NCBI GenBank assembly: GCA_046760505.1
Contig: JBHIEG010000011.1
Coordinates: forward strand, 4,365-68,364
Origin: CAYFZR01 sp046760505 [NCBI: Candidatus Hydrothermarchaeota archaeon]
GTDB taxonomy: Archaea; CAYFZR01
Direction of reading: 5' to 3'
DNA: 64,000 nucleotides
This document shows positions 25,783 to 34,869 of the stretch, one piece after another; within the stretch, counting starts at the first letter, position 1; every line of letters begins with the position of its first letter. The translations under genes were made by a program, and so were the position numbers. Below the pieces are notes generated by a model. It ran no database searches. It worked only from the letters and a program-made list of their open reading frames with translations, and was not told the DNA's origin.

Positions 25783-26790
25783 ATGCAAAAAAAGGACGAA
25801 TTTACAATATCCCACATCTTGGAGGACAAATTCAGGCGTGAGGCAAGAGAAAGACTCCGTGCGATAAAAAAGGCGTCCGTGGATGCATCAAACTACACCA
25901 TAAAACTAAAAGAGATCCTAGACGAGGTAAATTTTGAGATTAATGATTTCTTGAAGGGTATCGAAAGGATTAGATTGGAAAAAAGAAAAGAATACCTTCG
26001 CCTCCTTTTTGATAAACTCATCGACATTCTTCCATGGGAAGATGTCGATATTCAGCTTGTAAATTCTGAGATAGAAAAAAAGAAGATGATGGCAGAGAAA
26101 TTTTGTGATGATGAGTTGGTGTGTGAAGAACATGCTCTAGCATCAGTTGTCGCCGAATTGTATGTAGATTGTGCAAGGGAAGTTGTACAAAACGTTGAAT
26201 CTCTTGAAAACAGACTATACGAACTCACACAAAATATTGTTTCTTTTGAAGACGCAAACCCCTTACTCACTGATAGTATAAAACTGATAAACCTCTCTAT
26301 TTATAAAAAGGTACTTTTAGAAACGTTCACCGATGAAGAAATTAAAGAGATATATGCTTCTATAATTGGTGTCCATTATCTCGATTCTATCTCAGAAGAC
26401 TTCATTCCCCATGCCTACGATCGCATATCTAATATTATTCTAGAGGAAGCATACATTTACATTGAAAGAGGCAAAGATCTATATGATTATACGGTTATGG
26501 ATCTATTATCCTCTGCTATAATGAGAAACCACCTAGAAAAAATTGCAAGTGAGCACCTTAAACGAAGCACCATAAGACCAGCAAAAGACGTGGTAGATGA
26601 ACTAATCCAGACCTACATAGATAAAATGATGCAGATGAAGAAAGATTCCTCTATAATCCAAAAAATCTTTGTCAGAAAGCAATCAGACATCCTAAAAAGA
26701 GCCGAAAAAAGCTTTTTAAAGGAGTTAGATAACGAAACAAAAGAACAGAGAAAAAGGTTCAAAAGATTAGAAAAAAAGAGGAAACCATAA
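25783..26790 (+). CDS. Unrecognised helical protein downstream of mptA
   Basis: The 335-residue protein is almost wholly alpha-helical and highly charged, with lysine/glutamate-rich segments at both ends and a basic C-terminus (KEQRKRFKRLEKKRKP). There is no signal peptide, membrane helix or recognisable catalytic motif. The ATG lies 13 bases after the mptA stop, so it is probably in the mptA operon. A second protein of similar make-up follows. I recognise no family. Confidence 0.7.
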   Translation: MQKKDEFTISHILEDKFRREARERLRAIKKASVDASNYTIKLKEILDEVNFEINDFLKGIERIRLEKRKEYLRLLFDKLIDILPWEDVDIQLVNSEIEKKKMMAEKFCDDELVCEEHALASVVAELYVDCAREVVQNVESLENRLYELTQNIVSFEDANPLLTDSIKLINLSIYKKVLLETFTDEEIKEIYASIIGVHYLDSISEDFIPHAYDRISNIILEEAYIYIERGKDLYDYTVMDLLSSAIMRNHLEKIASEHLKRSTIRPAKDVVDELIQTYIDKMMQMKKDSSIIQKIFVRKQSDILKRAEKSFLKELDNETKEQRKRFKRLEKKRKP

Positions 26791-26800
26791 CATTTAAAAT
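26791..26800 (+). promoter_or_regulatory. TATA-like box before the second helical gene
   Basis: CATTTAAAAT here is centred about 31 bases before ATG 26827, predicting a leader of a few bases. Confidence 0.35.
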
Positions 26801-26826
26801 TACCTCAACACAAATGAGTGGTTTGG

Positions 26827-27576
26827 ATGGTAAAGGTGGAGTTGAGCAAAGTTGACCAAGAGTTGGTAGAAGAATTCGCAAATTGTAATGATGTAATCAA
26901 CAACATGCCTCAGTTTCTTTACGCCAGATATGAACTAGGAGATCTGAAAGAAGTTACAAAACAACTAGAAAAGGATCTCAAGCACCATCTCTCCAAGAAT
27001 AGAAAATTAGAGGAAATAGATCAGATAATATCGGATACGGTTAAAGAAATCAAAAAAAGAAGAGAAGATTTTGGTAGATATGAAGTTGTTCCTTATTTCA
27101 GGAGAAAAGAAATAAATTTTCTCATGAAACTTCACAAACAAACTCTAGATGTGGCAATACTAACCGTATTGTGTAGAGAAGGCGTAATAAATATTCCAAA
27201 AGAAAAAGAAGAGGAAATTAAAAATAGAATATGGCTTGGTTTAGAGTTAAGGATGTATGCAATGCTTGGAGGCATTCAGATACCGGAAGAATCTACTTTT
27301 TCGGATGAGCTCATCGAAAAAATATCCAAAGAATGTGTAGAAATTTTGTACTCGAAGATCAAAGAAGAGAGAGAAAAATACCTGAGGCACATATTAAGCG
27401 TTCTTGATTTTAAACATAAGGTTTCATTGTACAATTTAGATTCAGATTTGTGGCGTTTCTTCACCGTTATAGAGGCAGTTAGATTACTTAATGTTAGCGG
27501 AGAATTTGTACACGATCTAATAGAGCTGTCTGAATTACTTAAGAAGATGGAGGAGGTTGAGAGGGAAATCAAATAA
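26827..27576 (+). CDS. Unrecognised helical protein
   Basis: The 249-residue product is helical and charged, like its upstream neighbour, with no signal peptide or membrane helix. Segments such as KQLEKDLKHHLSKNRKLEEI and ELLKKMEEVEREIK suggest coiled coils at both ends; the middle (LGLELRMYAMLGGIQIPEE) is more globular. A GTG at 26818 is an alternative start. It lies between an mptA-linked gene and a DRE-TIM synthase. I recognise no family; the shared composition with the 25783 gene may only reflect helical content. Confidence 0.65.
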   Translation: MVKVELSKVDQELVEEFANCNDVINNMPQFLYARYELGDLKEVTKQLEKDLKHHLSKNRKLEEIDQIISDTVKEIKKRREDFGRYEVVPYFRRKEINFLMKLHKQTLDVAILTVLCREGVINIPKEKEEEIKNRIWLGLELRMYAMLGGIQIPEESTFSDELIEKISKECVEILYSKIKEEREKYLRHILSVLDFKHKVSLYNLDSDLWRFFTVIEAVRLLNVSGEFVHDLIELSELLKKMEEVEREIK

Positions 27577-27589
27577 ATCGGTGATCCTT

Positions 27590-28855
27590 ATGAGATCATA
27601 TGAGGAAGTTCCAAAGATAAAGTTGCCGAGCGGTGTAGAACCAAAGATCAGTGATAGCACGATAAGAGATGGCTCCCAGATGCCTGGCTTGATAATGTCA
27701 AAGAAGCAAAAACTCACTATATTTGAATACCTCCACAAGATAGGGATAGAAAAACTCGAATGTTTCCTCTACAATGAAAGAGATAGGGATGTAGCCAGAG
27801 AAATGTTGGACAGGGGTTACGAATGCCCAGAGGTAACGGGTTGGTCTAGAGCTTCTCCTCAAGATATAGATTTAATTCTATCCATGGATGGAATCGAAGA
27901 GACCGGAATCCTGATGTCTGTATCTGATGTTCACATATTCGACAAGATTGGTTTCAAAAGCAAGGAGGAGGCGAGAGAAAAATATCTTAATGCATTACAG
28001 TATGCGGTGGACCACGGACTGAGAACAAGATGCCATTTGGAGGACAACACCAGAGCGGACATAAAGAATTTTGTACTTCCTCTGGTAAAGGATATCCTAG
28101 AAATAGACAAAAACACCATCATCAGGGTATGCGACACGGTGGGGATGGGAATACCTTTTCCAGAGTCTGATCTACCCTTTAGCATACCCAAAATCATTAA
28201 AGAATTGAAAAATATAGGCGTAAAGGAGATCGAGACCCATATACATGACGATTTTGGACTTGGAACTCCAAATTCTCTCGCAGGTTATTGGTACGGAGCA
28301 AATTGGTCTAGTCTAACTTTTTTAGGGATAGGTGAAAGAGCAGGAAATACTGAACTTGAAAAGGTACTAATTTTCCTAGCCTTACGTGTAGAAGGTTTCG
28401 AAAAGTATGATCTATCTTCAATAACGGAATTCGCGAATTTCATGGAGGAAGAACTCCACCTCCATGTACCAAGGAACAAAGCGGTAGTTGGAAAGAACAT
28501 ATTTACTCATGAAAGCGGAATTCATACGGCAGGAATATTGAAGAATCCATTTACCTATGAACCATTTCCACCAGAAGTTGTAGGCGGTACAAGACAATTG
28601 TTGATAGGAGACACATCCGGTACGGATGTAATCAGACACAAGGTTGAGGAGTTATTAGGGGAAATGATGCATATAGAGGTAAAAATTGATAAGAAAGATC
28701 ACAGAATCAAAGCAATCCACAGGGAGATCAATAAACTCTACGACGAAGAGGGTAGACGCTCTTGCATCTCAGACGACGAGATGAAAGAATACATAAGAAA
28801 GTACTTCGGTGTGAGTGAAAAAATAGAGGGACCAGAGGAAAAAAATTACACCTAA
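27590..28855 (+). CDS. DRE-TIM family acyl-CoA aldol synthase (isopropylmalate/homocitrate/citramalate synthase-like)
   Basis: The 421-residue protein belongs to the HMGL-like family that condenses an acyl-CoA with a 2-oxo acid. Motifs are SDSTIRDGSQMPG near residue 20 (the usual form is DTTLRDGEQxPG), THIHDDFGLGTPNSLAG with the metal-binding HxH, GIGERAGNTELE and FTHESGIHTAGI. The glutamate of RDGEQ is replaced by serine, which sets this clade apart from classic LeuA, so the substrate is uncertain. There is no C-terminal leucine-regulation domain of full length, though about 90 residues follow the catalytic part. GGTGAT precedes ATG 27590 by four bases, so I reject the longer frame from 27557. 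Confidence 0.85.
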   Translation: MRSYEEVPKIKLPSGVEPKISDSTIRDGSQMPGLIMSKKQKLTIFEYLHKIGIEKLECFLYNERDRDVAREMLDRGYECPEVTGWSRASPQDIDLILSMDGIEETGILMSVSDVHIFDKIGFKSKEEAREKYLNALQYAVDHGLRTRCHLEDNTRADIKNFVLPLVKDILEIDKNTIIRVCDTVGMGIPFPESDLPFSIPKIIKELKNIGVKEIETHIHDDFGLGTPNSLAGYWYGANWSSLTFLGIGERAGNTELEKVLIFLALRVEGFEKYDLSSITEFANFMEEELHLHVPRNKAVVGKNIFTHESGIHTAGILKNPFTYEPFPPEVVGGTRQLLIGDTSGTDVIRHKVEELLGEMMHIEVKIDKKDHRIKAIHREINKLYDEEGRRSCISDDEMKEYIRKYFGVSEKIEGPEEKNYT

Positions 28856-28973
28856 ACTGTAACAAAAGACTCTTTTGAATTTATTTCTGTCAGACAACAG
28901 AATTATCCAAAAATATTTTAGTATTAGTAATCAATTAGTTTACTGTACTCTATAGTAACTTGTAGGAGATCAC

Positions 28974-30641
28974 ATGAGGATTATAACGTTTCTCTCGGGG
29001 AAAGGAGGCGTGGGCAAAACAACGGTAGCATGCAATCTAGCTATTTCACTGGCTAAACTCAAGAAAAAGGTCATTATAATAGATGCAGACTGGGCAATGG
29101 CGAACCTAGATATATTATTTGGGCTGAAAAATACCCCATATACCCTCTTAGATGTTATAGATGGGAAAGATCTTGATTTAGCAATCTACGATGCTCCTTT
29201 TGGTGTCAAGGTAATTCCTGCAGGCTTTACACTGGACTGGGAACGTCCATTAGGGGATGAAATAATAGATGTGATAGAAAAATTATCTGAGAGATTTGAT
29301 TATATTCTAATTGATGCTCCACCTGGAAAAGATGCTTCATCAATATTCTTTAAGGGATTTGAGTTCGTCGTGGTTACAATTCCAGAAACCTCTGCCATAT
29401 CTGATGCTCTAAAGACTAAGGCAGTTGCAGAAAGATACGGCATGCATTTTTTAGGAGTCATAGTTAATCGAGCAACAGGATCTCTTGAAGAAATATCCAA
29501 GCGAGAAATAGAATCTGCTTTTGAATCCGAGATTTTAGGCTGGATACCAGAAGAAATTCTGATGAAAAAAGCAGTTGCATTGGAAAAACCAATTACTTCT
29601 TTATTTTTGGACAGTGAAGTTAACAAAATATTTGAAAACATAGCAAAGAGGATAAACGATCAATCTCCATCCAAGATTGGAGTAATGATCGAAGAACTGA
29701 AAAAAGCAAAAGAAAAGGGTAAAAAATCCATTGAGAATTTATATTTTAAAATAGAAGAAGGGTCTCCTAGAGATGTAAAGGAGAAAAATTTCATAGAAGA
29801 TATTTCATTTAATACATTTTCATTCAATATACTAGAACCCGAGGAAAAAACTGTTTATTATTCCATATTCGATGTAGAAAAAGAATTTTCAAGAGATATT
29901 TCTTTTAAAATTGAAGAGAAAAAAGATAAAAAACTGATCCAATCCGTCTTTGAAGTTGAGGAATTAGAGCAAGAACCAAATCTAAAGATTATTGAAAAAG
30001 AAGACAAACATGAGATAAAAGAATTCACTCCAAAAGTTGAGGGACTGGAATTTTTGGATGAAGTTAGAAAAATAAATAGAAGAGTAGACCATCTATTCGT
30101 TAGAGAAGTTGCCATAGATCTAAAAAATCTGGTAGAATTAATAGACAAATATAGAAAGGTGATCGGTAAGGATCGCAAAATGAGTGAGGAATACGAAGAT
30201 CTACTAAAGGAGAGAGAAAAGAAACTCAAACCATACCTGCCATTTAAAGAATTTGATTTCTATACATTTCAGAAATGGCAATCAGAAATTGAAAAAATTG
30301 AAAAAATGTCATTAAAAGATTATAGGTGGTATATGGTTTTAGGAATATTTGCATCTCTGCTCGTTGCTTTAATAGTCTTCTCAATGGATCCCTATCTTTC
30401 AGCATTGCTTTTCTTGATTTCAGCTGCTTCTCTGGGATCCTTTCTATATTTAGATTTAAGCCGGAGCATCTCTAATAGATATAAAAGATTGAATCAAGAA
30501 ATACTAGATTATCTAATAAACATAGTAAAAGAGGCGAACATAAACCCAAGTGAATTCATATTGAACCTTTCACACAAAGATTACAGAGGAGTGAAGTATG
30601 AGAAATTAAATAAAGGGTACAAAGCCACCTTGATCTTGTAG
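28974..30641 (+). CDS. MinD/ParA-like ATPase with membrane-anchored C-terminal extension
   Basis: The first 240 residues form a complete deviant Walker A ATPase: FLSGKGGVGKTTVACNLA at residues 6-23, VIIIDADWAMANLDILFG (A' region) and YILIDAPPGKD (Walker B). A long charged region follows (about 240-430), rich in KxE repeats and probably coiled or disordered. Two hydrophobic helices then lie near 452-470 and 476-496, with a short cytoplasmic tail. MinD-like proteins place other machinery on the membrane or sort cargo; this extension would fix the ATPase there permanently. The gene stands alone. Confidence 0.85.
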   Translation: MRIITFLSGKGGVGKTTVACNLAISLAKLKKKVIIIDADWAMANLDILFGLKNTPYTLLDVIDGKDLDLAIYDAPFGVKVIPAGFTLDWERPLGDEIIDVIEKLSERFDYILIDAPPGKDASSIFFKGFEFVVVTIPETSAISDALKTKAVAERYGMHFLGVIVNRATGSLEEISKREIESAFESEILGWIPEEILMKKAVALEKPITSLFLDSEVNKIFENIAKRINDQSPSKIGVMIEELKKAKEKGKKSIENLYFKIEEGSPRDVKEKNFIEDISFNTFSFNILEPEEKTVYYSIFDVEKEFSRDISFKIEEKKDKKLIQSVFEVEELEQEPNLKIIEKEDKHEIKEFTPKVEGLEFLDEVRKINRRVDHLFVREVAIDLKNLVELIDKYRKVIGKDRKMSEEYEDLLKEREKKLKPYLPFKEFDFYTFQKWQSEIEKIEKMSLKDYRWYMVLGIFASLLVALIVFSMDPYLSALLFLISAASLGSFLYLDLSRSISNRYKRLNQEILDYLINIVKEANINPSEFILNLSHKDYRGVKYEKLNKGYKATLIL

Positions 30642-30694
30642 CCCTCAACTAGAATTCATACCTTTTGATTTTTAGGCTCAGACAAAGAATTCCA

Positions 30695-31072
30695 TCAATA
30701 CTTAAAAATGATCCATATAAGAGGAAGTATAACTATCATGCTCAAGAATATGTAGGCAGGATGATGAATTAATCTCTTTTCAAAGAGATTCATTTTTTCC
30801 AGCCTTTTTTCAGATTCTAATATCATTTCAGGATCTGCGTCAATCCCTTTTTTCTTCAAGTACTCCGCGCATTTCTCAGGTGTGAATTCATGTGGGTAAA
30901 GATAGATGTAATGGTATACCTCCAAATCTAATGGGGATAGGTTTTTTGGATTGTACTCTTCAACTGTCCAGTACTCATAAAACGAGAAACCCTTTAGATA
31001 CCAATCATAGATCGGATAAAAAAATAAAAAAAGAACAATTATGATTATCGTTAATTTAAGCCTGTTTCTCAA
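30695..31072 (-). CDS. Unrecognised protein with two membrane helices
   Basis: The 125-residue product has hydrophobic helices at about 7-22 and 106-123 and a soluble region between, rich in aromatic residues (YEYWTVEEYNP, YHYIYLYPHEF) and with one cysteine. The start is TTG, preceded by GAGGTC that overlaps the stop of the thioredoxin-like lipoprotein gene, so it belongs to that operon. I recognise no family; a role in the same extracytoplasmic redox pathway is inferred from position only. Confidence 0.65.
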   Translation of the reverse strand: MRNRLKLTIIIIVLFLFFYPIYDWYLKGFSFYEYWTVEEYNPKNLSPLDLEVYHYIYLYPHEFTPEKCAEYLKKKGIDADPEMILESEKRLEKMNLFEKRLIHHPAYIFLSMIVILPLIWIIFKY

Positions 31073-31081
31073 ATCCAGACC

Positions 31082-31612
31082 TCATATTTTGTATTTTTTT
31101 CTGGAAACCAGCTCTAGTTTCTTACCTTGGTTCCTTACCTCATATATCTCTATTGTCTTTTCAGTAGTTGTATCCTCTTTTTTTAACCGATCATTTTGAA
31201 GTATGGACCAAATGAACATTTTTTTGTAATTATCCTTATTCTCTACTTTAGGTCCGTGAAGCAACTCAAGATTGGAAAATCTCACTATCGGCAGGGCTTG
31301 AACGCCGCCGTACTCAGATAGCACACCGAGAGCACTGAGATAAGAATTCACGTCTTCTACATTATCGACAGAATAGGTCATTATATTGACATAAATTCCG
31401 AGAGATTCTGCCTCTTCTTTAACCTCGGCCATCGCGGCTTTAGCAGGTTTACAAGGTTCGCAAAACTTGCTCGTAACAAATATGACATCGACGGTCTTAA
31501 GATTTAATCTCTTTAAATCTGATATCTCCACTGTTTGCCAGTCTTTTTTTTCTTCACCGGAGATACATCCAATGAAGGCCAATAGCACAATTAAAGTTAG
31601 CAATCTTCTCAA
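31082..31612 (-). CDS. Thioredoxin-like lipoprotein (CEPC)
   Basis: The 176-residue protein has a short signal peptide ending in the lipobox-like LLAFIGC (C16) and a thioredoxin fold with the redox pair CEPC at residues 51-54 (VTSKFCEPCKPA) and a proline in QALPIVRF. It should be a lipid-anchored thiol-disulphide protein on the outer face of the membrane. The start is TTG 31612, with a GGTGAT site just after the stop of the small CxxC membrane protein gene; TTG starts recur in this operon. It is followed by a two-helix membrane protein. Confidence 0.82.
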   Translation of the reverse strand: MRRLLTLIVLLAFIGCISGEEKKDWQTVEISDLKRLNLKTVDVIFVTSKFCEPCKPAKAAMAEVKEEAESLGIYVNIMTYSVDNVEDVNSYLSALGVLSEYGGVQALPIVRFSNLELLHGPKVENKDNYKKMFIWSILQNDRLKKEDTTTEKTIEIYEVRNQGKKLELVSRKKYKI

Positions 31613-31621
31613 TAAATCACC

Positions 31622-31759
31622 TCATGCTATACCCAGACATGATAGACAGGGTAGGCTTGCAATCGTCCTTGACCAGTAGTGCTGCTTATATATAATTCCC
31701 GCTATCATCAGGGAAACACCTATAAGCAATATAAGTAATATAATCCACCTATTTTCCAT
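31622..31759 (-). CDS. Small single-pass membrane protein with C-terminal CxxC
   Basis: The frame is open from 31843, but that would overlap the divergent gene at 31805. ATG 31759 gives a 45-residue protein with one hydrophobic helix (about 4-22) and a tail YWSRTIASLPCLSCLGIA bearing a CxxC pair. The stop is followed at once by the Shine-Dalgarno site of the thioredoxin-like gene, so the two are one operon. The CxxC beside a thioredoxin suggests a redox partner (inference). Confidence 0.6.
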   Translation of the reverse strand: MENRWIILLILLIGVSLMIAGIIYKQHYWSRTIASLPCLSCLGIA

Positions 31760-31804
31760 GAAGATCCATAGATCAGAAACGATAAAAAAGTTTCCGGTGG
31801 TAAG

Positions 31805-32077
31805 ATGCTGCCAGCGATAATGATTATGCTTATATTCTCTCATTCGTCACTTGCAGATATTCAACAAGAATACTTTGATCTCGTAAAAAAGATTGATAGT
31901 GAAACAACAGAGTTAAATAATCTTGATTCAGCTGTTAAAACCACACAGGAAATAATTGAAAGCTACGAAGCTCTTAACAATTCATTAAAAACCAGAATAA
32001 TTTTGTTTTCCATGTTAGACATTGGCTTAGTTGCATCATCCATCATTTTATGGAGGAGATTCATATCTGGCTCCTAG
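31805..32077 (+). CDS. Small exported/anchored coiled-coil protein
   Basis: The 90-residue product has an N-terminal signal-like helix (LPAIMIMLIFSHSSLA), a coiled-coil region (about 20-60, with regular leucine and isoleucine spacing) and a C-terminal hydrophobic helix. GGTGG lies four bases before the ATG. The next gene starts 28 bases before its stop. It opens a three-gene plus-strand operon of membrane-anchored extracytoplasmic proteins ending in a thioredoxin-like protein. No family recognised. Confidence 0.6.
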   Translation: MLPAIMIMLIFSHSSLADIQQEYFDLVKKIDSETTELNNLDSAVKTTQEIIESYEALNNSLKTRIILFSMLDIGLVASSIILWRRFISGS

Positions 32078-32601
32078 CAATTTTGCTGATAAACGTATCC
32101 TTCTCAAATTCAGTTAATGTTACTTTGTACAATCCTAATTCCACAGTAATATACAATCCAACCGTTGAATGCGACGGTAAGAGATACTTTTTACCAAATT
32201 TAGAAGAAGGAGAGTCTTATTCTGTTTATCTTTTGCCTGAGAAGAGTTTTACCCTTAAGGTTGTTTACGAGTGGATTGAATGTAATGAGACTTATTGTCC
32301 AGTCTTGCCGAATAGAATTTCCACCTGGAAGAAACATTATACATGGAGTGGAATTGGGTACATAGATGTTGAGAGACTTAAGAATAGAAATATCAAAAAG
32401 AAAGCTGAGTTAATTGAACTAGAAGGAAAGAAAGAAATATTGAAAACTGAGTTAAAGACGTTAAACGAATATAAAAGAAATTTAAAAAAATACTATGAAA
32501 AACTCGCTTACTTGGAAAGGATGATTAGATATGCATCTATTGGATTGGCAGGGGTTTTCGTATGCCTAATTTTATATACAGCAACAAGGTTCATCTTTTA
32601 A
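32050..32601 (+). CDS. Exported membrane-anchored protein with a beta domain and coiled coil
   Basis: The 183-residue product has a signal helix (about 6-20), a beta-rich region with VTLYNPNSTVIYNPTVECDG and three cysteines (one pair as CNETYC), a charged coiled coil (about 105-150) and a C-terminal hydrophobic helix. The layout puts the body outside the membrane. Both ends overlap neighbouring genes. No family recognised; a link to the redox genes is inferred from the operon and the cysteine pair. Confidence 0.6.
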   Translation: MEEIHIWLLAILLINVSFSNSVNVTLYNPNSTVIYNPTVECDGKRYFLPNLEEGESYSVYLLPEKSFTLKVVYEWIECNETYCPVLPNRISTWKKHYTWSGIGYIDVERLKNRNIKKKAELIELEGKKEILKTELKTLNEYKRNLKKYYEKLAYLERMIRYASIGLAGVFVCLILYTATRFIF

Positions 32602-33323
32602 TTCTTTTTTCTTTAATTTTTTGTTCAATAATACCTGTTTCTTCTTTTGAGGTTGAAATTTATACAGATAAAAAAAGTTATGAGCCAAATGAGGTTATAA
32701 CAGTGTTTATAACAACAAAGGATAATGGCATGCCATTTGATGTGTCTTTTGTAAATGTAACCGTAGAATCTCCATACGGAGTTATTGAGGTCAAACATCG
32801 AAGCACGAGATACGTTGGATGTATTGTAAGAACCTTTCGCCCATCGAAAAAAGGACTTTACACCATAAATGCGGAATTCAAAGAACTATCTGTATCCAGA
32901 AACATAGTCGTATCCAGTAGAGATACCTTCTTTGATGATCTAAAAAAATTAAAAAAGCCGGTTGAAATCATCATTTTTTCCAGAGAAAAATGTGCTGAGT
33001 GTCCTCTGGCAAATAAGATTGTTGAAAATGCCAAAATAATCAACTCTGAAAAAATAAATGTACGCGGTCTTGACATAGATATGTCAAAAGAAGCAGTTGA
33101 ACTCGGAATATCTACTTCGCCCACTGTTCTCATAAACAGAGAAAAGAAGATCGTCGGATGGCATGGTTACAAGGAATTCAGGGAAGAATTAAGGCAAAAG
33201 ATCTTGGAGGAGGGAGGAATAGAAAAGGGAAAGAAACCTGTTTTTTTATTGATGATACCTGTTTTTCTAGCCGGATTTGTTATTCTCTTGCTTTTCCTTG
33301 CATCTTTATTAAAGAAAGGATGA
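32562..33323 (+). CDS. Exported protein with Ig-like and thioredoxin-like domains
   Basis: The 253-residue product has a signal peptide (about 9-28), a beta domain (29-118: FEVEIYTDKKSYEPNEVITVF, TVESPYGVIEV, KKGLYTINAEF) like the bacterial Ig/macroglobulin type, a thioredoxin-like domain (about 132-222) with C144 and C147 in FSREKCAECPLANK and the cis-proline in ISTSPTVLINR, and a C-terminal membrane helix (about 228-249). It should be an extracytoplasmic thiol-redox protein anchored by its C-terminus. It begins 40 bases inside the upstream gene, so translation is coupled. Confidence 0.82.
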   Translation: MPNFIYSNKVHLLILFSLIFCSIIPVSSFEVEIYTDKKSYEPNEVITVFITTKDNGMPFDVSFVNVTVESPYGVIEVKHRSTRYVGCIVRTFRPSKKGLYTINAEFKELSVSRNIVVSSRDTFFDDLKKLKKPVEIIIFSREKCAECPLANKIVENAKIINSEKINVRGLDIDMSKEAVELGISTSPTVLINREKKIVGWHGYKEFREELRQKILEEGGIEKGKKPVFLLMIPVFLAGFVILLLFLASLLKKG

Positions 33324-33331
33324 ACTAAAAA

Positions 33332-34864
33332 TTAACTTATTAACTCCCCCGCTTCTTCAAATTTTATCTCTTCCTTCAAAAGGTTTCTCAAAATATCTTT
33401 CAACTCATTTGCCTTCACTCTAATTTGTTTCATTGTATCTCTATCTCTTATGGTCACTGTATCATCTCTCAAGGTTTGATAATCAACTGTTACGCAGAAA
33501 GGACAGCCTATTTCGTCTGCTCTTGCATATCTCCTTCCAATCGATCCTCTATCATCATACAATACATCAAACCCACTAATTTTCAGTTCCTTGTATATTT
33601 CCCATGCACGCGTATCTAATCCATTTCTTTTCATGAGAGGATATACCTCTACCTCTATTGGTGCTATTATTCTAGGAAATTGGAACCAGCTCCAGTCCCT
33701 GTCGTAGCCCTTGTCCCTGAAGCAATGTTCAAGCACACAGTATATACTCCTCTCCACGCCAAAAGAGGGTTCCACAACGTGGGCTATTAGTTTTTTACCG
33801 TTGTCCTCAATGCTGAGGTCTACGCCGCTATGCTTTCCGTGATTGCCTAAATCGTAGTCTCTCCGGTAGGCGTTGCCCACTATCTCTATAACCCCTCCTT
33901 CCAACTCCACTTCAAGATCCCAGTTTCCTCCACTGTAATGAGGAGTTTCTTCGGGTAGCATATGCCTGAATCTAAATTTTTCCCATGGTATACCAATTTT
34001 TGTGTAGAATATTGTCTCTAGTGCGAGATAATAAGCCATGAATTTGTTCGGCAATATTCTTTTTTCAAATGCTTCCTTTGCGGTTATCTCCAATATTTTC
34101 GGGTCATCTTTCTTCTGCTCTTCTCTTGTCAAAAGTCTTAATTTTACATTTTCTTTATCCTTAAAGCCTGGATGCTCATTAATCTTATCTGGGTTTACGA
34201 ACATCTCTATTTCCATCTGTGCAAACTCTCTCAGTCTAATAAGACCTTTTCTTGGGGAGACTTCGTTTCTCATGGATTTTCCTACCTGCGCTATACCAAA
34301 TGGAAGTTTTTGACGCATGGAAGTAGCAGTTCTCTTGAAGTCTAGGAACATTATCTGGGCTGTTTCAGGTCTCATGTATGCTACGCTTCCCTTGCTGCCT
34401 ACCTTCGTCCCCAGCATTAAATTAAAGACCTTTACATCTCCCAATTCTCCACCGCAACTTGGACAGTTTATGGAGTTATCCCTAATTATCTGTGTTAACT
34501 CTTCTTCACTTAATCCCTCCACAAATTGCCCAGTTTCCTCTTCTATAAGGTGGTCCGCTCTGACTTCTTCCTTACATTCCTTACACTCGACTACAGGATC
34601 TACGAAATGATCTACATGCCCAGACGCCTTTAAAACTGGAAATGGCAGTACTATTGCTCCATCTACCATGAATACCGGAGGCTCAATTTCGCTTTTTACG
34701 AACATATCTGTCCATAGTTTGACGATTTTATCTTTGAGGAGAGAACCTATGGGTCCAAAGTCATATACACCAGCGAATCCACCGTATATTTCAGCCGTAG
34801 GAAAGACAAAACCCCTTCTGATTGAAACTTCCATAACCTTATCCAGTTTTGTTCTTTTAGCCAT
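33332..34864 (-). CDS. glyS: Glycyl-tRNA synthetase (class II, alpha2 type)
   Basis: The protein charges tRNA-Gly. It carries the class II motif 1 region (RRGFVFPTAEIYGGFAGVYDFGP), a zinc-like insert (CKECKEEVRADHL, CPSCGGELG), motif 2 (FGIAQVGKSMRNEVSPRKGLIR in pieces such as MRNEVSPRKG and REFAQMEIEMF), motif 3 (VEPSFGVERSIYCVLEH) and an anticodon-binding domain from about 410. At 510 residues it is somewhat shorter than many archaeal GlyRS. It follows the CBS protein on the same strand after five bases. Confidence 0.95.
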   Translation of the reverse strand: MAKRTKLDKVMEVSIRRGFVFPTAEIYGGFAGVYDFGPIGSLLKDKIVKLWTDMFVKSEIEPPVFMVDGAIVLPFPVLKASGHVDHFVDPVVECKECKEEVRADHLIEEETGQFVEGLSEEELTQIIRDNSINCPSCGGELGDVKVFNLMLGTKVGSKGSVAYMRPETAQIMFLDFKRTATSMRQKLPFGIAQVGKSMRNEVSPRKGLIRLREFAQMEIEMFVNPDKINEHPGFKDKENVKLRLLTREEQKKDDPKILEITAKEAFEKRILPNKFMAYYLALETIFYTKIGIPWEKFRFRHMLPEETPHYSGGNWDLEVELEGGVIEIVGNAYRRDYDLGNHGKHSGVDLSIEDNGKKLIAHVVEPSFGVERSIYCVLEHCFRDKGYDRDWSWFQFPRIIAPIEVEVYPLMKRNGLDTRAWEIYKELKISGFDVLYDDRGSIGRRYARADEIGCPFCVTVDYQTLRDDTVTIRDRDTMKQIRVKANELKDILRNLLKEEIKFEEAGELIS

Positions 34865-34869
34865 TTAAA

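Noticed and set aside
27557-27589. Longer start of the DRE-TIM synthase
   Set aside because: GGTGAT stands four bases before ATG 27590 and the extra residues overlap the upstream gene.
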